Shown here: in pieces, positions 22,301-28,709 of the stretch | Position numbering within the stretch: the stretch's first letter is position 1 | Layout of the letters: each line of letters begins with the position of its first letter | Assembly (NCBI GenBank): GCA_000434735.1 | Contig: FR881292.1 | Location: 1-28,709, forward strand | From: Bacteroides sp. CAG:530 | GTDB taxonomy: Bacteria > Bacteroidota > Bacteroidia > Bacteroidales > Bacteroidaceae | Reading direction: 5' to 3' | DNA length: 28,709 nt | Position numbers and translations under genes: made by a program | Notes under the pieces: generated by a model | Database searches by the model: none | The model's input: the letters and a program-made list of their open reading frames with translations, nothing else | What the model was told of the DNA's origin: nothing

Positions 22301-23725
22301 TTAGCGTTTCTTAAACCATGCCACAAACCACACTATGGCTATCAGCACACAAACGGCTCCTGCCGGATATGCCACCATGGGCGACAAAGCCAAGCCTTCG
22401 GGGGCGATGAATATGTAGGTAGAGCACACGCATGTCATAAACAGGGCTGGTATCAGCGTAACGAAGTAGTTCTTGTGTTCGCGTACCAACCATACTGTCA
22501 GCGCCCATAGGGTGAATACAGAGAGGGTCTGGTTACACCAGGCGAAGTACCGCCATATTACCTTGAATCCTTCGGCATCGCCAAAGCTCCATACCAGCAG
22601 CGCGATGGTGAGCAGGAAAATAGGCAGACTGATGATAAGGCGCGGACGAATCTTCTTCTGTCCTATGTGAAGGAAGTCGGCTACAATGAGTCGTGCCGAG
22701 CGCAGTGCCGTATCGCCGCTGGTGATAGGTGCCGCTACTATACCCAGTATAGCCAAGATGCCTCCGAATGTGCCTAACCAGTCTTTCGAGATATCGGTAG
22801 CTACCCTTGCGCCCGAATAGGCTATGCCTGTAGCCTCATCCACGGTTCCGTTTTCATGGAAGAAGTATGTTGCCGCGGCAGCCCAAATCAACGCTACCAC
22901 TCCTTCGGTTACCATAGCTCCGTAGAAGATAGGGCGACAGTGTTTCTCGTTGGTGATGCAACGTGCCATCAAGGGCGACTGTGTAGCGTGGAATCCGCTG
23001 ATGGCTCCGCAGGCTATTGAGATGAACATCATCGGGAAGATGGGGTTCTTTTCGTATTTGGTGCCGAAGCCGTTCCACATTTCGGGCAAGTCGGGGCTCT
23101 TTACGTATAGCATCACCAATATGCCTACAGCCATAAACAGCAGGGCGAAGGCGAAGAGCGGATATACGCGGCCTATAATCTTGTCGACAGGAAGCATGGT
23201 TGCCAATACGTAGTAAATGAATATTACGGTTACCCAGAAATACACGTTCATAGAATCAGGAGTCATGCCTGCCAGCAGTTCTGCAGGGCCTGAAACGAAT
23301 ACCGCACCCACCAGTATCATCAGCAATACGGTGAATACGCATGCCACTTTCTGTGTGCGTCCGCCCAGATAACGTCCTATTATCTGCGGAAGACTCTCGC
23401 CGCCGTTACGCAGTGACAGTGTTCCGGAGAGGAAATCGTGCACCGCTCCTGCGAATATTGTTCCGAATACAATCCAAAGATAAGATGCTGTTCCGAACTG
23501 CGCTCCCATGATGGCTCCGAAGATAGGACCCAGTCCTGCAATGTTAAGGAACTGAATCATAAAGATTTTCCATGTGGGCAGTGGTATGAAGTCTACTCCG
23601 TCGGTCATGGTCAGTGCCGGAGTTTTTCTTGTTTCGTCGGGGATAAATAGTTTTGTGTTGACGTAGCGGCCATATACTATATAGCCCAGAATTAGCGCAA
23701 CCAGCGCTATGGTAAATGTTATCAT
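22301..23725 (-). CDS. cstA: Carbon starvation protein CstA family transporter
   Basis: A 474-residue inner-membrane protein of the CstA family (peptide or pyruvate uptake in characterised members), with roughly a dozen hydrophobic segments. Family signatures include the N-terminal GYIVYGRYVNTKLF, NIAGLGPIFGAIMGAQFG, HDFLSGTLSLRNGGESLPQIIGRYLG and GFHATQSPLMARC. It is shorter than E. coli CstA (about 700 residues) and matches the short Bacteroidetes form. It has its own promoter and precedes heparinase II by 44 nt. Substrate unknown here. Confidence 0.93.
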   Translation of the reverse strand: MITFTIALVALILGYIVYGRYVNTKLFIPDETRKTPALTMTDGVDFIPLPTWKIFMIQFLNIAGLGPIFGAIMGAQFGTASYLWIVFGTIFAGAVHDFLSGTLSLRNGGESLPQIIGRYLGGRTQKVACVFTVLLMILVGAVFVSGPAELLAGMTPDSMNVYFWVTVIFIYYVLATMLPVDKIIGRVYPLFAFALLFMAVGILVMLYVKSPDLPEMWNGFGTKYEKNPIFPMMFISIACGAISGFHATQSPLMARCITNEKHCRPIFYGAMVTEGVVALIWAAAATYFFHENGTVDEATGIAYSGARVATDISKDWLGTFGGILAILGIVAAPITSGDTALRSARLIVADFLHIGQKKIRPRLIISLPIFLLTIALLVWSFGDAEGFKVIWRYFAWCNQTLSVFTLWALTVWLVREHKNYFVTLIPALFMTCVCSTYIFIAPEGLALSPMVAYPAGAVCVLIAIVWFVAWFKKR

Positions 23726-23751
23726 GATAATATTTGTTTTTTGTATTGCTA

Positions 23752-23781
23752 CAAAAGTAATAAATTAGCATGTAACGGCAA
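23752..23781 (-). promoter_or_regulatory. Promoter of cstA
   Basis: Minus strand TTG at 23781-23779, a 19-nt spacer and TACTTTTG at 23759-23752, 26 nt before the cstA start. Confidence 0.6.
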
Positions 23782-23807
23782 TGTTTTTTTTGAGTGTATT
23801 AGCTATC

Positions 23808-23987
23808 TTATTCAACTACAATTTGCGGATGCTCTTTCAGATACATGTCACGCAATGGTAAGCTTAGAACAAAGCACACGTCGGTTATCGCTATTTCTCC
23901 CTCATTAAATAAAATTACATTGATTTTATCAATATAAGGGTGTAAATAATTGAAGCCATACCGATAGCTAAAGCTATCAATGACCAT
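23808..23987 (-). CDS. Possible 59-residue protein overlapping the next small gene
   Basis: An ATG-started frame of 59 codons that begins inside the 3' part of the 77-residue gene, in another frame, and runs about 110 nt beyond that gene's stop. The non-overlapping tail looks protein-like rather than random (EGEIAITDVCFVLSLPL, then RDMYLKEHPQIVVE and stop). No family is recognised. It could be a small overlapping gene, the preserved tail of a lost gene, or chance. The frame is closed by a TAA four codons before its ATG. Confidence 0.3.
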   Translation of the reverse strand: MVIDSFSYRYGFNYLHPYIDKINVILFNEGEIAITDVCFVLSLPLRDMYLKEHPQIVVE

Positions 23988-24148
23988 TTCAGAAAATATT
24001 TATCTTTACATTTACAACCATATATTGTACCAATAATAGAACATACACTTATACCTATAGGTATTGAGAAACAGCCTATTGTTATAATAAGTATTAGCAT
24101 AACAGCAGCCATACCACTAATTATTTTCGTTCTTGAAACATTATTCAT
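23915..24148 (-). CDS. Hypothetical small membrane protein
   Basis: A 77-residue protein with two or three hydrophobic segments (about 10-40 and 54-74) around a short polar CKCKDKYFLKW turn; no signal peptidase site is evident. No family recognised. It lies about 40 nt downstream of the 35-residue gene on the same strand and may belong to the same transcript. The AT-rich composition matches the accessory surroundings. Confidence 0.55.
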   Translation of the reverse strand: MNNVSRTKIISGMAAVMLILIITIGCFSIPIGISVCSIIGTIYGCKCKDKYFLKWSLIALAIGMASIIYTLILIKSM

Positions 24149-24187
24149 ATGCTTGCAGTTTTACCAATATTCCTATAATTATATCAA

Positions 24188-24295
24188 TTATTGTTTCTTT
24201 CCCTTCAACGCTTCTTTCTTATCCTGGTAGTTGAAGTAGATTACACCTACAATCGCCACAACCGTGACGAAAACAGAAGCTACAATTGCGCCCAT
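24188..24295 (-). CDS. 35-residue single-span membrane protein
   Basis: An ATG-started 35-codon frame placed 2 nt after the stop of the DUF6722-like gene, with AAGGAG at its start region. The product is one hydrophobic helix (MGAIVASVFVTVVAIVGVIY) followed by a charged cytoplasmic tail (QDKKEALKGKKQ). Tight spacing, a Shine-Dalgarno-like site and a clean membrane-helix design argue that it is real. Function unknown. Confidence 0.65.
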   Translation of the reverse strand: MGAIVASVFVTVVAIVGVIYFNYQDKKEALKGKKQ

Positions 24296-24297
24296 AA

Positions 24298-24483
24298 CTA
24301 ATTCTCCTTATCTCTTTCGTTTCTAACTAACCAAAGCCCAGCTCCTAAAGTTGAAGCTGTTGCCATTACCACAGATACAAGAACCAACGGATTACTCATA
24401 TCTCCGAATATAGAAGACAACAGTAAGGCTGTTACCATGTATTTTGCTACATCCATCAGCCATTTCCCAAATTCTTTTCTCAT
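24298..24483 (-). CDS. DUF6722-like small membrane protein
   Basis: A 61-residue protein with a basic amphipathic N-terminus (MRKEFGKWLMDVAKYM) and two hydrophobic spans (about 17-30 and 32-52), ending in a charged tail (VRNERDKEN). It resembles the Bacteroides small proteins annotated as DUF6722, from memory. It is the first gene of a small minus-strand unit. The promoter -7 box lies only 5 nt from the ATG, so the mRNA would have almost no leader. Function unknown. Confidence 0.65.
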   Translation of the reverse strand: MRKEFGKWLMDVAKYMVTALLLSSIFGDMSNPLVLVSVVMATASTLGAGLWLVRNERDKEN

Positions 24484-24488
24484 TTTTG

Positions 24489-24496
24489 CAAATATA
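24489..24496 (-). promoter_or_regulatory. -7 box abutting the DUF6722-like start
   Basis: Minus strand TATATTTG, followed by CAAAA and then the ATG. With transcription starting a few nt after the box, the mRNA would be leaderless or nearly so. Confidence 0.5.
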
Positions 24497-24945
24497 CGGA
24501 TTTAAATGAATACTTGAAATATATTTCCAGAACGTTGCAATTGCTGCGCCCTATATATATAGAACGCAAAAACTCAAGTTTATCCGGATTAAATCAGTAT
24601 TTTTTTGCTCAGCGCATCACTATTCCGCCATATTTAATTATTTATTATTCAGATAATTACCACTAAATTTACAGCTGTTTTTTTACATCTTTTCAACTAC
24701 AAAGCTAAAAAAAGTTCAGCCCTATTAAATAAAATAATATTTTATAATAAAAAATATAAATAAAACGCCTTGAAATTCCTTCGTAATTTCGAGTCGGGGT
24801 CATTTTGATTTTTAGAATTTAAATCATGGAGTTCTACTATGATGTTTTACTACCAAGATGCGGAAAATAGAGGCAGGAAGCCTAAAAGCAGTCAAATTCT
24901 GAACAGAAAATAAAGAAAAACTCAACTTGCTATTCAAAATTTGAC

Positions 24946-24953
24946 TACTTTTG
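24946..24953 (+). promoter_or_regulatory. -7 box abutting the AbiEi start
   Basis: TACTTTTG ends 4 nt before the ATG at 24958. A TTG at 24927-24929 is possible as -33, with a short 16-nt spacer. The transcript would be essentially leaderless. Confidence 0.5.
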
Positions 24954-24957
24954 CAAT

Positions 24958-25584
24958 ATGACAATGGATTTAGAACATATTGGTAATATACCAGTCAGTA
25001 CATCTACTATCGCTTCCTTATTCCCGGAAATAAAGACAAGCAAGTATAAAGTGTACAATCTTGAAGAGGATGGAAAGGTCATCAGACTCAAGAAGGGACT
25101 TTATGTAATCAATCCAAAAGTTTCACACGTCGCTCTTTCAACTGAACTGATCGCCAATCACCTCTACGCACCGTCTTATGTTTCTATGCAGACAGCCTTG
25201 CGATACTACGGTCTGATTCCCGAAGCTGTCTATATCACCCAATCAATGACACTAAAGCACTCGCGCAACTTCGACACACCCATTGGGCGATTTGAATACC
25301 AAACCATAGCACGTGAAGCCTTTCCTATTGGCGTTACCAGCATTAACAAGCAAAAATATACTTTTCTAATGGCAACACCCGAAAAGGCTCTGTGCGACCT
25401 AATCGCAAATTCTACAAAGGTCAATCTTAGGTATCTAAAGGATGTAGAAGTTTATTTGGAAGAAGATATACGTATGGAGACCGAAGATGTATTAAACATG
25501 AACGTAAACATATTCGAACAATACGCCAAAGTTGGCAAAAAGGCCAAATCTATTGAAACACTGATTAAATTTCTAAAAAAATGA
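24958..25584 (+). CDS. abiEi: AbiEi-family antitoxin (type IV toxin-antitoxin system)
   Basis: A 208-residue protein of the AbiEi antitoxin family. An N-terminal winged-helix region (about 1-60, STIASLFPEIKTSKYKVYNL and GKVIRLKKGLYVIN) would bind the promoter. The C-terminal antitoxin domain carries LIANHLYAPSYVSMQTALRYYGLIPE and TPEKALCDLIA, both typical of the family. The frame overlaps the toxin gene by 4 nt (ATGA). In characterised AbiE systems the two proteins do not form a stable complex, and the pair gives abortive phage resistance; that is family knowledge. M3 is an alternative start. Confidence 0.9.
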   Translation: MTMDLEHIGNIPVSTSTIASLFPEIKTSKYKVYNLEEDGKVIRLKKGLYVINPKVSHVALSTELIANHLYAPSYVSMQTALRYYGLIPEAVYITQSMTLKHSRNFDTPIGRFEYQTIAREAFPIGVTSINKQKYTFLMATPEKALCDLIANSTKVNLRYLKDVEVYLEEDIRMETEDVLNMNVNIFEQYAKVGKKAKSIETLIKFLKK

Positions 25585-26411
25585 GTTCAAACGAAATATT
25601 CAACCAAATGCTGTCTGCATATGAATTGACTACCGAACAGCAAAAGAGAAATGCTACTTTTGAAGTAAACCAGCAAATCATCTTGGCAGGTCTTTACAAC
25701 GGAGGGTTCTTTAACGAAGCCGCCTTCTATGGTGGCACTTGTCTTCGCATCTTTCATGGTCTACAGCGATTCTCAGAAGATATGGATTTCTCACTCCTTG
25801 CCCCAAGTGATAAATTCGACTTCACCAAATACTTTCAGCCTATCATTGATCAATTCGCCATTATAGGACGTGAGGTGGAAATCAAAAAGAAAGACAAAAA
25901 GAACTTTGGCAAGGTAGAGTCTGCCTTTCTAAAAGACAATACCGACGTTTATGATATAATGTTCCAAACAGAACGGTCTGTCAAGATTAAGATAGAGGTA
26001 GACACTCAACCACCGCTAAAGTTTAATACAGAACAAAAACTCGTATTGCTACCGCAATCTTTCATGACCCGCTGCTTTACACTACCAGATCTATTTGCTG
26101 GAAAAATGCACGCTTTGGTGTACAGAGCATGGAAAAACCGCGTTAAGGGGCGCGATTGGTATGATTTCGAATGGTATGTACGAAAAGGCGTTTCGCTTGA
26201 CTTTACACACCTTCATGAGCGAGCTTTGCAATTCAACGAAGAGGATATTACCAAAGAATCTTTTTTAGAGAAGCTAAACGAACGCCTTGCTACTGCCGAT
26301 ATCAATCAGGTAAAGGCAGATGTACTACCTTTTATTCGTAATCAAAAGGAATTAGAGATTTGGTCGAACGACTACTTTTTGCAACTGGCTAAGATGGTTC
26401 GATTTGAATAG
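25581..26411 (+). CDS. abiEii: AbiEii/AbiGii-family nucleotidyltransferase toxin
   Basis: A 276-residue toxin with a minimal nucleotidyltransferase fold. The family motifs are intact: GGTCLRIFHGLQRFSEDMDF (51-70), with the GG-T and SEDMD metal-binding segment, KIEVDTQPPL as the third acidic strand, then LFAGKMHAL and RVKGRDWYDFEWYV. AbiEii toxins use GTP or modify tRNA depending on the member. No disabling change is seen, so the system looks functional. Translationally coupled to the antitoxin. Confidence 0.92.
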   Translation: MSSNEIFNQMLSAYELTTEQQKRNATFEVNQQIILAGLYNGGFFNEAAFYGGTCLRIFHGLQRFSEDMDFSLLAPSDKFDFTKYFQPIIDQFAIIGREVEIKKKDKKNFGKVESAFLKDNTDVYDIMFQTERSVKIKIEVDTQPPLKFNTEQKLVLLPQSFMTRCFTLPDLFAGKMHALVYRAWKNRVKGRDWYDFEWYVRKGVSLDFTHLHERALQFNEEDITKESFLEKLNERLATADINQVKADVLPFIRNQKELEIWSNDYFLQLAKMVRFE

Positions 26412-26480
26412 GCCATCTAAGCCGATATACACAACAGTAAATTTACCGCACATAGGAAACCACGCTATAACGTATCGATA

Positions 26481-26570
26481 AAAAGAATGCGAAACGTAAA
26501 AAACGGTTCGCATATCGCAGGACTGCAATTCGCATATTGCAGACTAACCAATCGTATTCTTTTATTTTTT
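26481..26570. repeat. Cluster of hairpins downstream of abiEii
   Basis: Two clean stems lie side by side: ATGCGAA (26487-26493) with TTCGCAT (26507-26513), and CTGCAAT (26523-26529) with ATTGCAG (26536-26542). Both are enclosed by AAAAGAAT (26481-26488) and ATTCTTTT (26556-26563), followed by a T-run to 26569. It may act as the terminator of the abiE operon. Confidence 0.55.
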
Positions 26571-26638
26571 CATCGCAATGTTTTGTTTGAACCATCGCAA
26601 TGCTTTGTTTGAACCACCGCAATGCATTTCACCCCCCC
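26507..26638. repeat. Degenerate 22-bp array with TCGCA phased motif
   Basis: TCGCA, TCGTA or CCGCA recurs at 26508, 26530, 26552, 26573, 26595 and 26617, that is every 21-22 bp. The best copies are TTCGCATATCGCAG/TTCGCATATTGCAG (26507 and 26529) and two 22-bp units at 26571-26592 and 26593-26614 that differ at one base. No coding frame explains it. Confidence 0.65.
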
Positions 26639-26701
26639 CAGAATAACTTCTGAAATAAGGCGCAGCTCCCCCCAGAATACCTTCTGAAATAAGGCGCAGC
26701 T
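26634..26701. repeat. 34-bp tandem duplication
   Basis: Units 26634-26667 and 26668-26701 differ at one base. Each starts with CCCCCC, contains the imperfect palindrome CAGAATAACTTCTG and ends AAGGCGCAGCT. It follows the 22-bp array directly. Confidence 0.8.
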
Positions 26702-26725
26702 TCATCTTGTAACGGCATAAAAAAA

Positions 26726-26752
26726 GTAGCAGAGGCTGGAGACCTCTGCTAC
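26726..26752 (-). terminator. Terminator of the FISUMP lipoprotein gene
   Basis: A 10-bp perfect stem (GTAGCAGAGG at 26726-26735 with 26743-26752) with a 7-nt loop. On the minus strand it is followed by seven T. It sits about 100 nt after the stop codon; a second 8-bp hairpin lies between (26782-26789 with 26795-26802). Confidence 0.85.
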
Positions 26753-26851
26753 CCATTGTTTAACAAACCTAATAGCTGGGAACACCATAACCACTATGGT
26801 GTGACGTATATACCGCCCCTCTCCCTACGTGAGGAAGAGGAGTTGATATGG

Positions 26852-28183
26852 TTACTGCTTTGCTGCTCTTTTTACGTAAACCGGACGAACTGGTAAAAGA
26901 CCTTCATCTCTTCCTACATTATCTTGCTTTAAAACGATTCTATCTCCTTCCTTTATAATATACATACACTTAGCAAGTGACGGATCGCTTGGTACCAAAG
27001 CACTTGACCAACGGCGACTTCCACTTGAACTTTTCTTCCAGTATCCGAAGAAGATGTAGTTGTTGTTATTCTTAGATACGAACATCACGCCCGGCCATCC
27101 GTTGAGTGTAGACTCCGTAACCGTACAGTTATCGTACAATTCCTGCACTTCGTTCCATGTCGGGTATCTCCATCCTTCTCCAAGTCGCAGATAGGCTACA
27201 TCATCTTCCTTCTCAAGGAAATATCTCTTGTCACGGCTATCGTACTTCGTGAATTGTCCCTTTACTATGTCAGTGAAGTAATAATAATATTCCCAAGAGG
27301 TCTTTGTCCAGGTCTCGCCCCAACCGTATCCGTCGCCATACTTTTCAGGACTGGATGCGCCAAGGTCGCATTTTGCCCACTTTATACCGCTTGGCAAGCC
27401 GAGGTCAACATACTCCATAGTTTCCTTAGGTACACCTACGCCAGCATTCAGCTCCAGTTCCTTAATCTTCTTGGCAACCTCTGCCATAGCTTCCTTATCG
27501 CTCATGTTGCCGCTCTCAAGAGCCTGTAGCAGGGCTGTCATCTGTGTATTGATAGCATCAAGCTTGCCGCCGTAGCCACCTAAAGACTCGATAGCTTTTC
27601 TTATTTGATCCAACCTGCCATTTCCGTACCCAATTTCCATGAACCATCCTGAGATAGCAGAGAGTTTGTCTGTGAAGTTTTGGCCATATTTATCAAGAAG
27701 GGCATTTAAAGTTTCGAGCCGCGAATTGGGGTTAATGTTCTCAAAGGCTGTTTTTACAGCTTCAAGCTTATCATTGTAATTAGGTCTATTCTTGACAGCC
27801 GTAGAGATAAGCTCCACCTTAGCCGGCAATTCAAGGTTCATTGACTGCATAGCAGCCGCAAGAACATTAAGTTGGGTTTCGAGGGTGTTGTTTACACTGG
27901 TAAGGGCAGCAACAATAGCCTGAAGTTTATCGGTCTGGTCGCCCTTCATATTATCGATGGCAGCAGTGATTTTCTTAATGGCCTGCTCGTTGCTTATGTT
28001 ACTCTGATTAATGGCTTCTACCACCTTGGTGAAGTCGTTGACCACGGTGACTTTCATCTCATAGTCTAATTCTGGAGCGTTCTCCTGACATGAACTAAAG
28101 AACGCCGGTGTAGCAAGCAGCATAGTACCTGCCAACAAAATTGATTTGAATGTTCTCATAGTCGTATATTTTTTATTTTTCAT
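26852..28183 (-). CDS. Lipoprotein with coiled-coil repeats and FISUMP-type C-terminal domain
   Basis: A 443-residue exported lipoprotein. The signal peptide ends in FFSSC with Cys at residue 32; a start at M9 (28159) would give a more usual signal length. Residues about 45-245 are helical and repetitive, with recurring K-L-x-A-I-type blocks (DKLQAIVAALTSVNN, DKLEAVKTAFENIN, DKLSAISGWF, GKLDAINTQMTALLQAL), so a rod or trimeric coiled coil is likely. Residues about 255-440 form a globular domain opening with EYVDLGLPSGIKWAKCDLGA and YGWGE, the motif of the Fibrobacter-paralogous (FISUMP) domain common in Bacteroidetes surface lipoproteins. It starts 14 nt after the OmpA-family gene, so they form an operon. 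Function unknown; a cell-surface stalk with a binding head is a structural guess. Confidence 0.82.
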   Translation of the reverse strand: MKNKKYTTMRTFKSILLAGTMLLATPAFFSSCQENAPELDYEMKVTVVNDFTKVVEAINQSNISNEQAIKKITAAIDNMKGDQTDKLQAIVAALTSVNNTLETQLNVLAAAMQSMNLELPAKVELISTAVKNRPNYNDKLEAVKTAFENINPNSRLETLNALLDKYGQNFTDKLSAISGWFMEIGYGNGRLDQIRKAIESLGGYGGKLDAINTQMTALLQALESGNMSDKEAMAEVAKKIKELELNAGVGVPKETMEYVDLGLPSGIKWAKCDLGASSPEKYGDGYGWGETWTKTSWEYYYYFTDIVKGQFTKYDSRDKRYFLEKEDDVAYLRLGEGWRYPTWNEVQELYDNCTVTESTLNGWPGVMFVSKNNNNYIFFGYWKKSSSGSRRWSSALVPSDPSLAKCMYIIKEGDRIVLKQDNVGRDEGLLPVRPVYVKRAAKQ

Positions 28184-28197
28184 ATTCTTCGACTTAT

Positions 28198-28709
28198 TTA
28201 CTGTTTTACTGTTATAGTAACTCTTCTTCCTTCGGCTGTCTTCTTGCCGTTCTGTGCACCGATGGCAGTCTGCGGATGAAGGTCTTCGGGAGCGAATCCT
28301 TCTTTAAGGAGCAGTTTTACCACTCGTTTAAGGCGGCGTTCAGAGATGGCTTGGTTATATTCTGCGGTACCCGGAGTGCTTGCCTCGGCAAGGATGGAGA
28401 GCTTCTGGCCCTTTACGCTCTTGGCGAACGAACGCAGACGGTCTGTTTCTTCGCGACTCATGTAAGAGCTGTTATGAGCGAACTGTACGTAGTGTGTAGC
28501 TGGCTCTACATTCTTCTTGCTCTTCTCGCAGTCGGTAAGCTGGCGCTGCAGTTCGTTGTTGTCTTGCTCGGCTCTCTGACGGAGGGCTGCCTCGCGGTCG
28601 GCGCGTGCCTTTTCGGCATCAGCCTGCTGGCGAAGGTTGTTCACGCGGTCGTTGAGCGACGAAAGCTCGCCACCGTAAAACTCGCGCTGCTTACGTGCAC
28701 CGCTCTTCA
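28198..28709 (-). CDS. OmpA-family protein, C-terminal part (cut by window end)
   Basis: The frame is open to the end of the window, so only the last 170 codons are seen. A GTG at 28644 could open a shorter frame but lies inside continuous coding sequence, so it is unlikely to be the start. The visible part is a charged coiled coil (SLNDRVNNLRQQADAEKARA and on), then an OmpA-type peptidoglycan-binding domain: THYVQFAHNSSYMSREE, SILAEASTPGTAEYNQAISERR and the closing GRRVTITV. The missing N-terminus probably holds a signal peptide and barrel or another envelope domain. It is the upstream partner of the FISUMP lipoprotein gene. Confidence 0.85.
   Translation of the reverse strand, partial: KSGARKQREFYGGELSSLNDRVNNLRQQADAEKARADREAALRQRAEQDNNELQRQLTDCEKSKKNVEPATHYVQFAHNSSYMSREETDRLRSFAKSVKGQKLSILAEASTPGTAEYNQAISERRLKRVVKLLLKEGFAPEDLHPQTAIGAQNGKKTAEGRRVTITVKQ

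Larger units (their letters stand above)
24484..24957. other. Gene-free AT-rich divergent region
   Basis: 474 nt between the divergent DUF6722-like and AbiEi genes. Apart from promoter boxes at both ends it holds AT-rich sequence, a short GAAATT/AATTTC hairpin near 24771-24789, and a 24-codon frame from 24840 without family resemblance. I see no RNA gene, repeat or clear gene remnant. Confidence 0.5.

Noticed and set aside
24771..24830. tRNA-like or attachment-site remnant (segment with TTCGAGTC)
   Set aside because: No acceptor or anticodon stems could be formed, and no integrase or second copy was seen.
26507..26701. CRISPR array
   Set aside because: The units are adjacent, of 22 or 34 bp, with no regular unique spacers, and no cas genes are present.
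26562..26756. 64-residue minus-strand frame covering the 22-bp and 34-bp repeats
   Set aside because: Its sequence is a translation of the repeats and part of the terminator stem, with no recognisable family.

Overview
The window looks like chromosomal DNA of a gut Bacteroidaceae (Bacteroides/Phocaeicola type). Three things support this: promoters of the Bacteroidetes form TTG-N19/20-TAnnTTTG ahead of many genes; the lineage-specific order rng / COX24-like / HU / (mutY) / ssb / gldE / phosphopantetheinyl transferase; and typical families (NigD-like lipoprotein, FISUMP-motif lipoprotein, heparinase II, GGGtGRT protein, DUF4143 ATPase). No rRNA, tRNA, transposase, integrase or CRISPR array was seen.

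Layout. 79-2214 (minus): HU, a 29-residue basic AURKAIP1/COX24-type protein, then RNase G, with two strong hairpins between the last two. 2215-2588: divergent promoter region holding what reads as the decayed 3' end of mutY, with the ssb promoter inside it. 2589-5121 (plus): ssb, gldE and an Sfp-type transferase. 5122-5398: a phased 21-bp repeat, a long inverted repeat and a bidirectional terminator. 5399-5752 (minus): rplS. 5950-10631 (plus): a tight three-gene operon with a lipoprotein carrying the 5'-nucleotidase C-terminal domain, a secreted metallophosphatase carrying the N-terminal domain, and a GH3 hydrolase fused to a beta-lactamase-like serine hydrolase. 10762-11538: a 2[4Fe-4S] ferredoxin and cytidine deaminase. 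11646-13031 (minus): a NigD-like lipoprotein and a DUF4375/DMP19 protein. 13326-15055 (plus): a NifU-like protein and a GGGtGRT protein with codon use typical of very high expression.

15126-17111 is a small accessory block: a YefM-YoeB toxin-antitoxin operon with a nested palindromic operator, then a DUF4143 ATPase behind a duplicated inverted repeat. 17165-23725 (minus): a lipoprotein, a porin-like barrel, a small OmpX-like barrel, heparinase II and CstA. 23808-24483 (minus): very small membrane proteins, including genes of 35 and possibly 59 codons. 24958-26411 (plus): an AbiEi/AbiEii toxin-antitoxin pair whose promoter nearly abuts the start codon. 26412-26851: stacked hairpins, a degenerate 22-bp array and a 34-bp tandem duplication. 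26852-28709 (minus): a coiled-coil FISUMP-motif lipoprotein downstream of an OmpA-family protein cut by the window edge.

Most of the window is ordinary housekeeping and envelope biology. The parts most worth a second look are the mutY remnant, the NifU-like/GGGtGRT pair of unknown function, the operators of the accessory block, the two helically phased intergenic arrays, the orphan heparinase II next to cstA, and the near-leaderless promoters.
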